64,000 bases of DNA from Laburnicola sp. R22_1. Its lineage: Eukaryota > Ascomycota > Dothideomycetes > Pleosporales > Didymosphaeriaceae. Of this stretch, positions 14,265-25,004 are shown piece after piece. The notes beneath the pieces were generated by a model that searched no databases, was not told where the DNA came from, and was given only the letters and a program-made list of their open reading frames with translations. Position numbers and translations under genes: made by a program. Each line of letters begins with the position of its first letter. Position 1 is the stretch's first letter. The stretch covers positions 930,001 to 994,000 of the forward strand of contig JACONQ010000019.1 of assembly GCA_014281115.1 (NCBI GenBank), written 5' to 3'.

Positions 14265-14470
14265 TGTTGGCAGTAGCTCTCCCCAAGTAGCTAGCGTTGT
14301 TACAGGGGTTCTACCCCTAGCCTTGCCTCCTTGTTTGGCCAGTGTTTGACAGGGGGTCTGCCCTATCCTCACCTCCACGGTGAGGATAGGACAACAACTT
14401 ACAACCAAAATCTTTGACTATCTATTTATTACTGTTTACCGTGTATACACGACCCGACGTGGAACCAACA
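14265..14470 (+). repeat. 5' LTR, 206 bp
   Basis: TGTTGGCAG...CCAACA. It contains a perfect 12 bp stem with a 5-nt loop at 14362-14390 (CCTATCCTCACC / GGTGAGGATAGG). It differs from the 3' LTR by C versus A in the CAAAATxTTTG context (about 14432). Confidence 0.97.
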
Positions 14471-14684
14471 CTGATCAGTGGTTAACCTCACGTTAGCCAC
14501 AGACAAGCAAGGTACCAGCGCTCGAAGGGTGATTGCGAGTATCGACTTATAGCATACTGGCTTTTGCCTGGTAATTACTAGTATCGACTCATAGCGTACT
14601 GGTTTTGCCTCAACAACGTCGCTTACGATACAGGACTTGAAGACTCGTCTCACTGTCCTATAGTACCGTCATATAGCGACAACC

Positions 14685-17600
14685 ATGTCAGCTTCAGCGT
14701 CTGGAAAAGAGACCAGCTCTCTCGGCACCGCAAACCCAGAGGATACCCAAGACAAACCTACGCGATCAACCGCGTACAGTAACAACAACTTTGTTCCTGC
14801 CAAAGTCCAGAAACTACGAGAGGAGTTTCAGATCGACCTACGCGGATGGGACAAGGATATTGACATCTCTAACCCAGAACACCTCACAGAGCCAATCCTT
14901 AACGCATACATCTTGAGCACTGTCTCACTGTACAAAAGCTCTCAATATAGAGGTATTGGACTATGGGAAACCTTCAAGACAGACTTTGATGGATGGACAA
15001 AGGCAACCTTCGAGATACCAGCTAGGAAAGCTCGGTGTACACTGCGCGATTACCTCCTCTACAATGGCGTATGGGTTGACAGCGGCATAAGGAAATCGAT
15101 TGGCAAGTCTCTTCAAGACGTACTTGACAACGACGAGCCACATCAGTGGACAGAGGAGGAGATCATACAGGCAGGCAAAATTACGCGAACCTATCTAGAG
15201 GAGATTGCTTCAAATATAGCTCCGAAGCCAGCTATACAGAGTACAGCTCCCCAAGACGATACAACAATAGTCAGAACAACTGAGTTGCCCTATCCGAATC
15301 GTAACCCGTCACTGTTGCCGCCGCCAGAGCCTTAGCAGCTGCCTCAGCAAGTACAGCAGCAGCAATCTCAGCAGCCACAAGTACGGTTTCCATCGTACAC
15401 GAATCTGCCAGCACCATCTACATATAGAGGTTTCTCAGCACCGCCACCAATACCATATACAGCCCCAGATCCAGAAAGGATCCCAATTCAGACAAAGACA
15501 GGGTTTCTCAAGGTCTATACAGAGGATATGAAATACAGCGGCGACAAGGATGACTTTCTGTCAGCCAAGTTAAGGACCTTTTACGATACCTGCGAGTTGT
15601 TTGAGATCTCTGAGGGACAGATGCACTGGCTCTACCCTATCTCACTTAAAGGACGAGCTAAAGCTTTCTATCAGAGTAAGATCTGCGGCAGAGGCTTTAA
15701 TTTTGCTACAATTGTCAAGACTGTTAGGGAACACTTTGAGACAGAGGAGGATCTGCAACGATACACTATCCTTTGGCACGAAGCCTCTCTACTCAATCTT
15801 GTACAGAAAAGTCCAGAGAGGCCAATGCTAGAGCTCTTTTAAGAGCTCACAGATGAGCTGCAACAGATACAGGATGGACTGACAGAGCACACTATGGAGT
15901 ATTCTTCAGAGATGAGCCTCCGCAACGCAGTGATACGAGCCTGCCGCGGCGTCAAAGAGTGTAGCATAGCTCTGTACAAACCAGCGTCTACGTATGAAGG
16001 ACTTTATGCGGAAATCAGGTCAGCAATTGTTACGGCGGAGAAAGAGAGACAAGCACAACGCCAGGCCTACTATACGGACGACAGCCCGGATCCGCAGCAG
16101 TACTGGACGGACTGGACGTACAACCGCGGCAGCAACCGCTACCGCTTCGGCCGCGATAAAGGCAGTTATAGTCGCGCTAGAGGCGGAAACTAGTTATTCC
16201 GCGACCGCTATAGAGGATCCTAGCGGTTCCAGCGGGACGCAAAACGATGCTGGGTATGTGGGAAGATTGACTGCTTCTCTACAAGGCATACACCAGAGGA
16301 AAGGCGCAGATTATACGACAGGCACGCTTAACATCTACAGCAAACAATGGACTGTACAACAGAGGATATCCAGCAGTTCCTAGTTAACTACGAAGGCCTT
16401 GATATATCCGACAGCAATGCCCATAATAGCAACGCCACTGCCAACCCGAGCGGGATCACCAACTTAATCGACAGATTACTGCAGGATGAGGCGGACTATA
16501 GCGAGCAATTCTTCTGCAAGGGCTACCTAGCAGGGCCGCGTGCAATTAACGGCGCCAAAACTGTGTCAATATTGAACGATCAATCAGTCTCTCACAGGCT
16601 TACAGGAGGATATTAGTCTTACAGGCTTATAGAAGGATATGAGGCATGGACAACAGGCCGCAACTGTACGTTTGAGGATCGCTACTCATCCGCTGTCTTT
16701 CAGGGGATTATGCCAGATACTGGAGCTTCTGGCATATCGACTGCTGGCCAACCCCAGGTTGAAGCTCTGTGTAGGAAACTGCCACTCGTACAGATCGATA
16801 CCTCAGCAGCTAGTCAGACAATTCGATTTGGCAAAGGCGACACTAGAACCCTTGGAGTAATAGTTGTTCCAACTCCAGTTGGTAATATTACCTTCCATAT
16901 TGTTCCTACAAAGACGCCCTTCCTGTACTGTGTACAGGACATGAATCGCATGGGGGTACGGCTTGACAATCTCCGCAGTGTACTTGTCCAGAACGACTCT
17001 AAGTTCGTCCCTATTGTATGGAAATGGGGCCACCCGTACATGCTTCTGGATCAGGAAGAATCGCTAGCAGGGTGTCACTGGACAGCGACAGAAGACCGCG
17101 GTTCGCGAGCAACTTGCCACCTCACAGAGACTGAACTACGACGCCTCCACCGACGATTCGGCCACCCGTCAGTACGCCGACTGCTCCGGCTGTTACAGCG
17201 CGCTGGCCATGAGGTAGACCAGCAGATCCTGCAACACCTGACAAGGTATTGCCACCACTGTCAGATGAATGCCAAGTCACCTGGCAGATTCAAATTTACG
17301 TTAAAAGACGACTATGAGTTCAATTTTTCTATTGTTGTGGACGTACTATACATTAATGGCAAGCCAGTCCTCCAGATAGTTGATGAAGCTACCCGATTTG
17401 GTGCCTCACGATTCCTACCTGACATGTCTGCAGCTACGGCATGGGACACGATCCGAATCTGCTGGATTGACGTCTATCTTGGCCCGCCAGATCAGATTGT
17501 GCATGACGCCGGTACAAACTTTGCTTCGCGGGAGTTCCAGCAGCTCGCCAGATCGATGGCAATTATCACAAAGGAAGTGCCAGTAGAAGCTCACAACAGC

Positions 17601-19937
17601 ATTGGCTTAGTAGAGCGATACCACGCCCCTCTGCGCCGCGCGTACAAGATTATAGAAGCTGAGGTACAGGACGAGAGACCAAGCAAGGAGCTCATACTAC
17701 AAATGGCACAGAAGGCTGTCAACGATTCAGCAGGACCAGATGGACTAGTGCCCACTCTGCTAGTGTTTGGCGCCTACCCAAGGATGACGGACGCAGATCC
17801 TCCGTCACCCTCTACTGAAAAACGTACAAAAGCTATCAGACTAGCGACTGATGAAGTGCGAAAACTGCACGCCCAGCGCCAAATCAACGACGCCCTTGCG
17901 ATACGGAATGGCCCAGATACGCGGATTACTGTCAACCTGCCTATTGGCTCCCAGGTCCGAGTATACAGAGAGAAGAAAGGATGGACAGGCCCACATACGC
18001 TGCTTGAAACCCAGGGAGAGACCTGTATAGTAGAGCTGCCAAGCGGATTAACCCAGTTCCGCTCAACAGTTGTGAAACCGTACTATAAGGAGCCGCAAGA
18101 GACTACGCCACAAGATCCCACACTGCCAGATACCACAATGCCAGATCCTGTTGGCGGTACGCCACCCAAATCCCCGCGCGAGAAACCAGCCGCAGAAGCT
18201 CGACCCAGTCGCCAAAGACGCAAGCCAACAAGATACCCAGGTGACGAAACAGACAATGAGGATCAGGGTGAGCAGCTTCAATCAACAGCCTACATGACCG
18301 CAAAGGAAGTTGCGGATAGAGAGCTCTCTCGCAAACTGCGCCAGGAAGGCAAGATTACAACACCAGGAGCACCTTTTGAGGCATCACAAAGGCAGGAAAT
18401 CGACGGGCTAATTGCAAGAGGAGTCTTTGAGTTTACTCAGTACGATCCAGATGGCAAACACTAGGGGATCCGAGTATTCAAATCGCGACTAGTCAATGAG
18501 GTCAAAGGCAAGACAACAGACAACCCTTTTGAGAAATCTAGGCTAGTAATACAGGCGTACAATGACGACGGAAAGGAGATTATCCTTACGCAATCTCCCA
18601 CAATCCAACGGTCTAGTCAACGTCTTATTCTAGCTCTAGCACCTACGGCTATCCACTGCGATATCAGAGTATACCTCCGCGACGTCACTCAAGCCTATAC
18701 GCAGTCAACAACATATCTCAACCGTCTTATTCTCGCTCGACTGCCTAGTCAGCTTCAATCAACCTACCCGCCAAATACAATTATGGTGGTACAACGACCG
18801 CTATACGGCATACCAGAGGCAGGCACACACTGGTGGGCGACTTACCACAAGCACCACCGCCAACAGTTAGCTATGGAGACGTCTACGTACGACCCCTGCC
18901 TGCTATTAACAGCAGAAAAGCCTTTTGGAGTTGTTGGCATGCAGACAGACGATACCTTGATTCTTGCAGATGAGCAGTTTGCTGAAAAAGAAGATACAGA
19001 ACTGCAAAAGGCAGAAATCAAGGCTAAACCAAAGGAAGCTCTCTCTGAAAGCCTACCACTACTATTCAATGGCTGTATTATTACACAGAAAGACAAAGTG
19101 ATAGAAATGAGACAGAAGGACCAGGGCAAGAAGATCCAGCTTGTAGACCTGTCGCACAGTGACTTCCGCCAGGCGTACAGAGAACAACGAGCTCGAGCAG
19201 CTTATATTGCGACAATTTGCCAACCAGAGGCTTCATTTGATCTATCTCGCGCCGCGCAAGCTCAGGATCCAACAGAAGAGGACGCAAAGGATCTCAACAA
19301 GCGACTAAAGTGGCAACTTGACAACCTGACCCGTGGACTACAATACGTGCCGCTACACCTTGCAACAGCAAAGCTGTATATCTTTGTTGACGGCTCATTT
19401 GCAAACAATAAAGATTATAGCTCCCAGATTGGATATATTATTGTATTAGCAAATGAGACAACAGAGGACGACCCTGCGGCACAAGATAAGTTCGAAATCT
19501 ATGGTAACCTGCTCCACTGGAGCTCAACCAAGAGCAAAAGGATTACACGGAGCGTGCTAGCTTCAGAGATCTACGGCATGGTTAGTGGCGTAGATATAGG
19601 TGTCTGTATAGGTCAGACAATTGGCAAGATTGCGTCGCAACTTGCATCTGATCTTGGAGAACTATTGCCAATAGTAGTCTGTACAGACTCCTACTCGCTA
19701 TACGAGTGCCTTGTCAAGCTTGGTACAACAAAGGAGAAGAGACTTATGATAGATATTATGGCTCTACGCCAATCATACGAGAGACGCGAGCTCGCAGAGA
19801 TCCGATGGATTAATGGAGACGACAACCCTGCCGACGCGATGACTAAGAGCAATCCGAATAAGTCCCTTGAACAGCTAGTTAGCTTAAACAAGCTGACAAT
19901 TAGGATAGAAGGATGGGTGAAGCGGAAGGAGGAGTAG
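14685..19937 (+). pseudogene. Copia gag-pol polyprotein, seven in-frame stops
   Basis: One reading frame of 1,751 codons runs from the ATG at 14685 to the terminal TAG at 19935. It has no frameshift but seven internal stops at 15333, 15840, 16191, 16221, 16329, 16614 and 18462 (five TAG, two TAA). Order: gag with a CWVC..C..H zinc knuckle near 16245; protease DTGA at about 16713; gag-pre-integrase HHCC and integrase core (Asp in VVDVLY, Asp in HDAGTNF, Glu in LVERYH); reverse transcriptase with PLYGIPEAG and a QTDD catalytic motif; RNase H with VDGSFAN, ASEIYG, CTDSYSLYE and DDNPADAMTKS. Each stop is one C-to-T change from a glutamine codon. The element should be non-autonomous unless stops are read through. 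Confidence 0.93.
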
Positions 19938-19992
19938 TAGGAGATTCAGGTAATTGGGGATAGCTTCATTTTCACAAAGAAAAGACTGCCAG

Positions 19993-20198
19993 TGTTGGCA
20001 GTAGCTCTCCCCAAGTAGCTAGCGTTGTTACAGGGGTTCTACCCCTAGCCTTGCCTCCTTGTTTGGCCAGTGTTTGACAGGGGGTCTGCCCTATCCTCAC
20101 CTCCACGGTGAGGATAGGACAACAACTTACAACCAAAATATTTGACTATCTATTTATTACTGTTTACCGTGTATACACGACCCGACGTGGAACCAACA
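19993..20198 (+). repeat. 3' LTR, 206 bp
   Basis: Same length as the 5' LTR and identical except for one position. The same 12 bp stem-loop lies at 20090-20118. Confidence 0.97.
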
Positions 20199-20203
20199 AA
20201 ATA
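20199..20203. repeat. Target site duplication, right (AAATA)
   Basis: Exact repeat of 14260-14264. The lyase reading frame resumes at 20204. Confidence 0.95.
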
Positions 20204-20330
20204 CCTATCCGCCTCCCAGCCGAATGAGCTTGTGCTAAGCCTCCCGTATAATGCGACGGATTACCAGAGTGCGCTGCTACCGAGGAGCGAATACGTTCAA
20301 TACGATGCAATGAGGCTGGAAGTCGGATAG

Positions 20331-21182
20331 AATGCTCAGCACGTTTCGTTTGCTGAAATCACCCTTAAAGTTCGCTGTCTTGCTCGATCACAACTCCGTG
20401 TAGAGCGCTTTCGAGATAAACGTAGCAAGATAACTAACTCACGCAAATTGACGTTTTGTGAGCATCGGTTCCTACACCAGCACCGCAGCCATCGATAGTT
20501 CGTGATGATGGTGTCTTGTCGCATACCAGATTCCTTGCTCGGACTCCTCGCTCTGGATAAGGCACTGTTGACATCTTAATGGTAGAAATCGGGATTGCGC
20601 TAATATCAAGCTCAATGCAGGTGAAGGAACAGACAGGAGCGCAGGGTCACGGGGGGTTTCTCGTCACATGACCAGTTACCGGTGGGGCTATCTGTTACTT
20701 TTTTCAATAGTGTCGTCGTGTCATGGATCGGAAAGATTTATAATGTTTTTTTCTAACAACATTTCCTGAAGCAGCAGCAGTTACAGTCTGCCGGAGTTTG
20801 CTATCACGTGATCGACAATTCACCATAGTAACCTTATCCCCCAATAGCTTACGACTTTGACTAACAAAAGGCAAAGGCACCGTCTCATCAAGCCGTGCGG
20901 CTGAACATCTTGTATCTGTCTTCCTGGAAGCTATTTTCTACATCTCACGCAATTTGGGAAGAGGAAAGAATGTGACAACCAAAGAGATTATATTCCAAAT
21001 ATACAAGTCTAACCGCAAGTCCTCTAGATACAGAATAGCAGAGTAGACTGTCTTTGCGCCAACATAGCACCCATAACCCGTGCTAGGTATCGATTACCCT
21101 GGCCCAACTCCCGTCGGTAGCTAAAAAGAAAAGTAACTCGCAACTCCGGCCGAGCAGAGAATCGAAGACAAGTGTAGGCGAG
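20331..21182. other. Intergenic region after the lyase
   Basis: About 850 bp with no supported gene. A minus-strand ORF of about 45 codons beginning near 20574 contains several cysteines but has no further support. Confidence 0.35.
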
Positions 21183-21692
21183 TCAGTAAAACTTCCCAGC
21201 GCCGAATGCGCTGCTCAGGGGGAGCAGAGAGCGCGCGGCGATGATGGCGGGGAAGTTGATGCTCCTGTGTAGTCGTGTAAGTAACTATGCCATCTCGTAT
21301 CGTCTATTGGACATGAAGGGTCGAACTTACTATGCGAGCAACGCACTCAGCGAACTCGTGGATATGGTGATCAAGACGCGAACCCTCGAGGAACTACAAG
21401 CACTCAGTTAGAACCAACTAACACCTCTATGAGACTTTGTACATACCGCCACATTTTCCATGTTTAGCACCATGAGCAAAAGCTCCAGGGTGCGCCTCTT
21501 CTCGTTGGGACCGCGCAACTCGGTAGTACCGAAGCGCCATTCATGGGCCTCGATGATGACCAAGCCTTCGATGGGCAGCTTGCCGCCACTGTAACACGCG
21601 GTGGACTTGGAGCGGCCACGTTCCGCGGTCGAAGTTGGAGATCGGCCACGGTCTGTGGGGGAGGGTGGGGAGTCGTCACGCATGTGGCTCAT
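21183..21692 (-). CDS. Small hypothetical protein, three exons
   Basis: Exons 21692-21447, 21393-21331 and 21284-21183, with introns of 53 and 46 nt (GTATGT..TGTAG and GTAAGT..ATAG), all joins in phase 0, predict 136 residues. The N-terminal third is polar (SPPSPTDRGRSPTS). The middle has an ordered segment (LPIEGLVIIEAHEWRF, then TLELLLMVLNMENVA). The second exon (EGSRLDHHIHEFAECVARI) and third exon (SINFPAIIAARSLLPLSSAF) look like helix-forming sequence. The consistent splice sites are the main support; I know no family. A TATATAAG sequence about 200 bp upstream on the minus strand could be its promoter. Confidence 0.55.
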
Positions 21693-21909
21693 GGTGGAGA
21701 TGACCGGGTTGGGTTGTGGAATGTGGGTGGATGGCGTTGTGCCTTCGACGTTCCAGGGAGCTTAAACTTGGAGGAAGGTGGACTGGGGCCGGAAGTCTTG
21801 ATTCCCAATTGAAGATCAGGTAACAAGAGAAGACACAAAGAGTTATGCAATAGAAGAAACCCTTAGGCAAGGGAAACCTTAGCACTTATATACCAAGGGG
21901 GACTCGGCA

Positions 21910-21967
21910 TCGTACGTGAGGTGACGGCGAATCCTCGATCGTACTTAAGGTGACGGCGAGTTCTCGA
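21910..21967. repeat. 29 bp tandem duplication
   Basis: Two adjacent 29 bp units (21910-21938, 21939-21967) share TCGTAC, AGGTGACGGCGA and CTCGA with four or five differences. They lie upstream of the small minus-strand gene and could be a duplicated regulatory site. Confidence 0.7.
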
Positions 21968-24818
21968 GCACGTGAAGGTAGCGAAGAATAAGAGATAGGG
22001 AGGCTATTGTTCTATTACTAACAATAGTAAAGGTCAATAGAAAGTAAGAGCATATAATATACATTGAACAGTAACAGTGGGTGATAAGTATTTAATGTAA
22101 CTGATCTCCTAACGTAGGGGTAGGAGCTACTTAAGTATCTACTCGCTAATTGCTGTTTCCCTCTGTTTTACACCCTGAGTTTGATCAAGTCTGATTGCTG
22201 TCGGGGTAGCAATTATCTAAGGCTTGATTTACTTCCGTGAATTGCTTCTATAAAGTATTGGAAAGTTTTGCGGAATTTTCATCAAGGAAGCTACCCCGAA
22301 ATAAGTAGTTGGCAATAAGGTAGCTGGCTAAGGCTAAGAAGCTGAAGCTGAAAGTTAAAATATGCATGAATGAATGCTTGTAATTCTTCGTTAAGAGCCT
22401 ATCCGAAATTCGATGAGAGAAATGCATCTCAAACTCGAGAGTAGAGCGTTTGAATAGTCTCCAGGTTCAAAACCAGACGTGTCTTTACCAACATTTGAAC
22501 CATGTGCAGGTTATAGTCCGGCTATGCCAATCGCTAGTATTCCAGAAATCACGTGACTCCACTGTTAGGGGATTCACTACCAACCAACCCCGCGATTGTG
22601 TCTACCAACACATCTACTGAACTCGGAACCACGGACAACATTGCAAGTCGCAATGTTACCCCTTACACAGAGAAAAAGTACGGGTGTCTGGAAAAGTGCA
22701 GCGTGAGTCGCAGGCGGCAGCTGCTTTGTTTCTCCATTGTTCGGTCCGCAAACGCCCTGACCAAGCCAGCGTCGGCTCCCGCATGTTTACACAGCGAGTC
22801 ACCCGACTCCCACTCAGGTAGTAATTAGTGCCCACGACATGCATCTTCGACTTCTAACCCGCGAATCTAGGATGCCGCTCGAGGCCGCAGGCTTGACGCG
22901 ATGTACGAGCACCTATCGCGGCGAACCGATAGGACATCAATGTGCTAGGCTGTTGACAGACATTGTGGAAGACTTTCGGCGGCTTGAGAAGATCCTGGAG
23001 GGGCGCCGAGGTTCGGCGGTACTGGGTCTGCATCCATGCCATGGCTTCTACGAGGAGGTATAAGAAGCTATGAAGCCGGCGCAGAGCAATGCTCTCGCCG
23101 TCTCTTGCTGACCGCTGCTACCAGGGAAAATACTTCGACTTCTGCCAGCGTCGTAGATACTTCGGGTATCCCGAGCGTCGGCCGACAAGATAGTCAGTGG
23201 CCGCATCCGCGCCGTTGGGCGCTTACAAGCAGCGCAATTCTCGCCTGCGACATTCGAGACAAGCCGAAAACAGACCAAATCCAGACTGCGTGTCGAGCCA
23301 GGCCACCTGCCTCCTCTCGTACGGATTAGACTCACCGTAAAAGCTCCCCGGTGCCAGCTGCGAAGGCTCGTATCCCGTATCCCGTATCCCTATACCGACA
23401 AGGAGACGCACGGCGCAGACGGTCGGACGAGGTATTGGGCTAAGAGACATAGGGCATACCTACCCAATTGCGAGCGGGGACAAAGAGTGTAGGCCCAGAA
23501 TCGAGGGCTTTGCTTGCTAGGTACACAAACAAATACCAGTTCGTCTACGCTCTCAGCCGTGAAAACGGCACGCGCGTTTTGGAGCCGCCTGCGTGTGACG
23601 GTCAAGATCTGGCGAGTACTTCCGGAGAGGCCCATACTGACAGGCGAGAGGAATTGTCAACAAAGTCCCACTTCTCTGAGCGCACAACCGCGTCTCGAAA
23701 CTCTGGTGCTCGACGGACAGGCAAGTCGCTTCATCCATTGACCAAGGTCCAGTAAGTGTTTCTTGCATGCACGCTTTGGGACTCCGGTACCTCAAAGACG
23801 CAGCCGAACGCTTCGTCTACTGAGAAAACTCTAGTGAGCAACTGTTGCACAACCGCCCGCGAGCCCGGCATTAACTGCATCAGATCGTACTTTGCAGCCC
23901 CCGCCCCTGCCCCGCACGACGCACTCCGCTCCGTCCGACGAGAACGCGCGAATCACCGGATTCACCGCCGATGCAGAACGAGGAAAGTGGACTGGGGGTT
24001 AGGAAGGCGGCAGCGCCGATGGCTACGGATGAGGGAAACTCCAAACATAATAGGGAGGTCTAGCCTGGGAAGGAGTTAACATACGGAGGGGTACCTGCTT
24101 TTGAGCGTGACCGGAACACGTCTGGCTCATCGTGTGGACCTGCTCCCACTTTGGCAAGAGGACTGGTGGCCCCGAAGGATCGGCTGTTCATCCAGAGGTT
24201 TCTCAGGGGCCACCAAATAGATGCAGGCGTAATCGACACAGGGTTGCGGCCACGCTCCTTGTCAGAGAATCATGCTGTAGAGATTCTGGTGTCGCGGCTG
24301 TTTGTTTGCGCGTGTCCGTAGAATAATGGACAAACCTGAAAGCAGAACAACTAGTACTTCCTAGATAGAGCCCATGGATAACGAGACGCTCACAACGACG
24401 GAGGTCGCGTTTGCTGGCCACAAAACATGCGTAAATATTTATAAGCTGCTCGTCGTCTTCGTATGGATCTCTGGCAACCTGGAGACTCTTTGAGGTTGCG
24501 GAGAAGAGGAGCCTTAATACCAATGCTGCCCTTTCTCCAGATATGTTGCTGTAGAGTAGCTGTAGATCGATTCTGTTAGATCTGCCTCGCGCACTAGGAG
24601 ATCTCGGGGGATTGGCCCCTAGGAGGTAAGTGTTTGTTGCCGCTCGTCCCAAACCTTGCGCAGGCAAGCATATTAGCCAATCACACCACCACCTAGATGG
24701 CAAAAACAGTGCCCCGCAGCATCGTCTGTACTTATTAGCAATGCCTCCTTACACATAGAGAAATCTTGTAAGCGGTTGTTGCAAGATCCCCTCAATAAAA
24801 ATTTAAAAAATAATGTGC
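21968..24818. other. Gene-poor stretch, ordinary composition
   Basis: About 2.9 kb with only short frames on both strands. A minus frame at 24703-24203 (166 residues, containing LYSNISGERAALVLRLLFSA) faintly recalls the segment after NACHT domains of fungal STAND proteins, but has no P-loop or partner exon. A perfect 10 bp inverted repeat lies at 22201-22210 and 22290-22299. Confidence 0.35.
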
Positions 24819-24972
24819 AAAAAAATACAAAAACATATTTGCCTCCGGGGAGGCAACCACCGGTGTGGTATTCGAACTGCCGACCTAAGGCTCACGTGTT
24901 AGCACTGTTCTTACTGTAGCCGACGCTGAATTGATATGGGGACCCCAACCCATTCAACTCAACGCCGACTAC
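24819..24972 (-). ncRNA. Hairpin plus tRNA-like RNA unit, copy 1
   Basis: Read on the minus strand. A stem of 19 consecutive pairs (24972-24954 with 24934-24916) encloses a 19-nt loop. The four C.A mismatches on the plus strand all become G.U pairs on the minus strand. Next comes a core resembling a tRNA 3' half, with GGTCGGCAGTTCGAATACC close to a Pol III B box. A second perfect stem (24839-24856) follows, then T5 (24833-24829) and T7 (24825-24819) runs that would terminate Pol III. A TATA box lies 22-32 nt upstream. Copy 2 shares everything except the long stem sequence. Alternative: a tRNA-derived SINE. Transcription is not shown. Confidence 0.6.
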
Positions 24973-24993
24973 GAAGAAAAACTTCAATTATTT

Positions 24994-25004
24994 AATATAT
25001 ATAG
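24994..25004 (-). promoter_or_regulatory. TATA element of RNA unit 1
   Basis: Minus strand CTATATATATT followed by AAATAATTGAAG, matched in copy 2 by CTATATATATT followed by ATACAATTGAGG. Position relative to the hairpin is the same in both copies. Confidence 0.55.

Larger units (their letters stand above)
14265..20198 (+). mobile_element. Ty1/copia LTR retrotransposon, full length
   Basis: 5,934 bp element bounded by two 206 bp LTRs (14265-14470 and 19993-20198) that begin TG and end CA and differ at one position that I can see. It is flanked by a perfect 5 bp duplication AAATA (14260-14264 and 20199-20203). The domain order protease, integrase, reverse transcriptase, RNase H identifies the copia superfamily. 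It lies in the same orientation as the lyase gene it interrupts. The near-identical LTRs mean a recent insertion. Confidence 0.97.
13559..20330 (+). pseudogene. Rhamnogalacturonan lyase (PL4), split by a copia element
   Basis: The family cleaves the rhamnogalacturonan-I backbone of plant pectin outside the cell. Visible pieces: 13559-14124, then an intron (14125-14180), then 14181-14264, then the retrotransposon, then 20204-20330. The first piece has the C-terminal domains: GIFGDFVHDGI, LWRIGTPDKADGEWRHG, HPEEYRIYWGAYDY, FNYIHWSVFGG, FTVQLAGAKTAAGNTD and LEPWIIP. The second has SSSCGTRSAITCH. The last piece, beyond the 3' LTR, encodes the family C-terminus (NELVLSLPYNATDYQSALLP, VQYDAMRLEV). 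The frame would be continuous across the insertion site if one target duplication is counted, so the gene looked intact there before insertion. The N-terminal catalytic part is not found upstream, and the frame breaks at about 13559, so there may be additional older damage. As it stands the gene cannot make a complete enzyme. Confidence 0.88.

Noticed and set aside
22461..22473. GGTTCAAAACC resembling a tRNA B box
   Set aside because: No A box, acceptor stem or T-run in reach.
24203..24703. 166-codon minus frame with faint resemblance to the region after NACHT domains
   Set aside because: No P-loop, no ankyrin or WD partner and no consistent exon structure; too weak to call.
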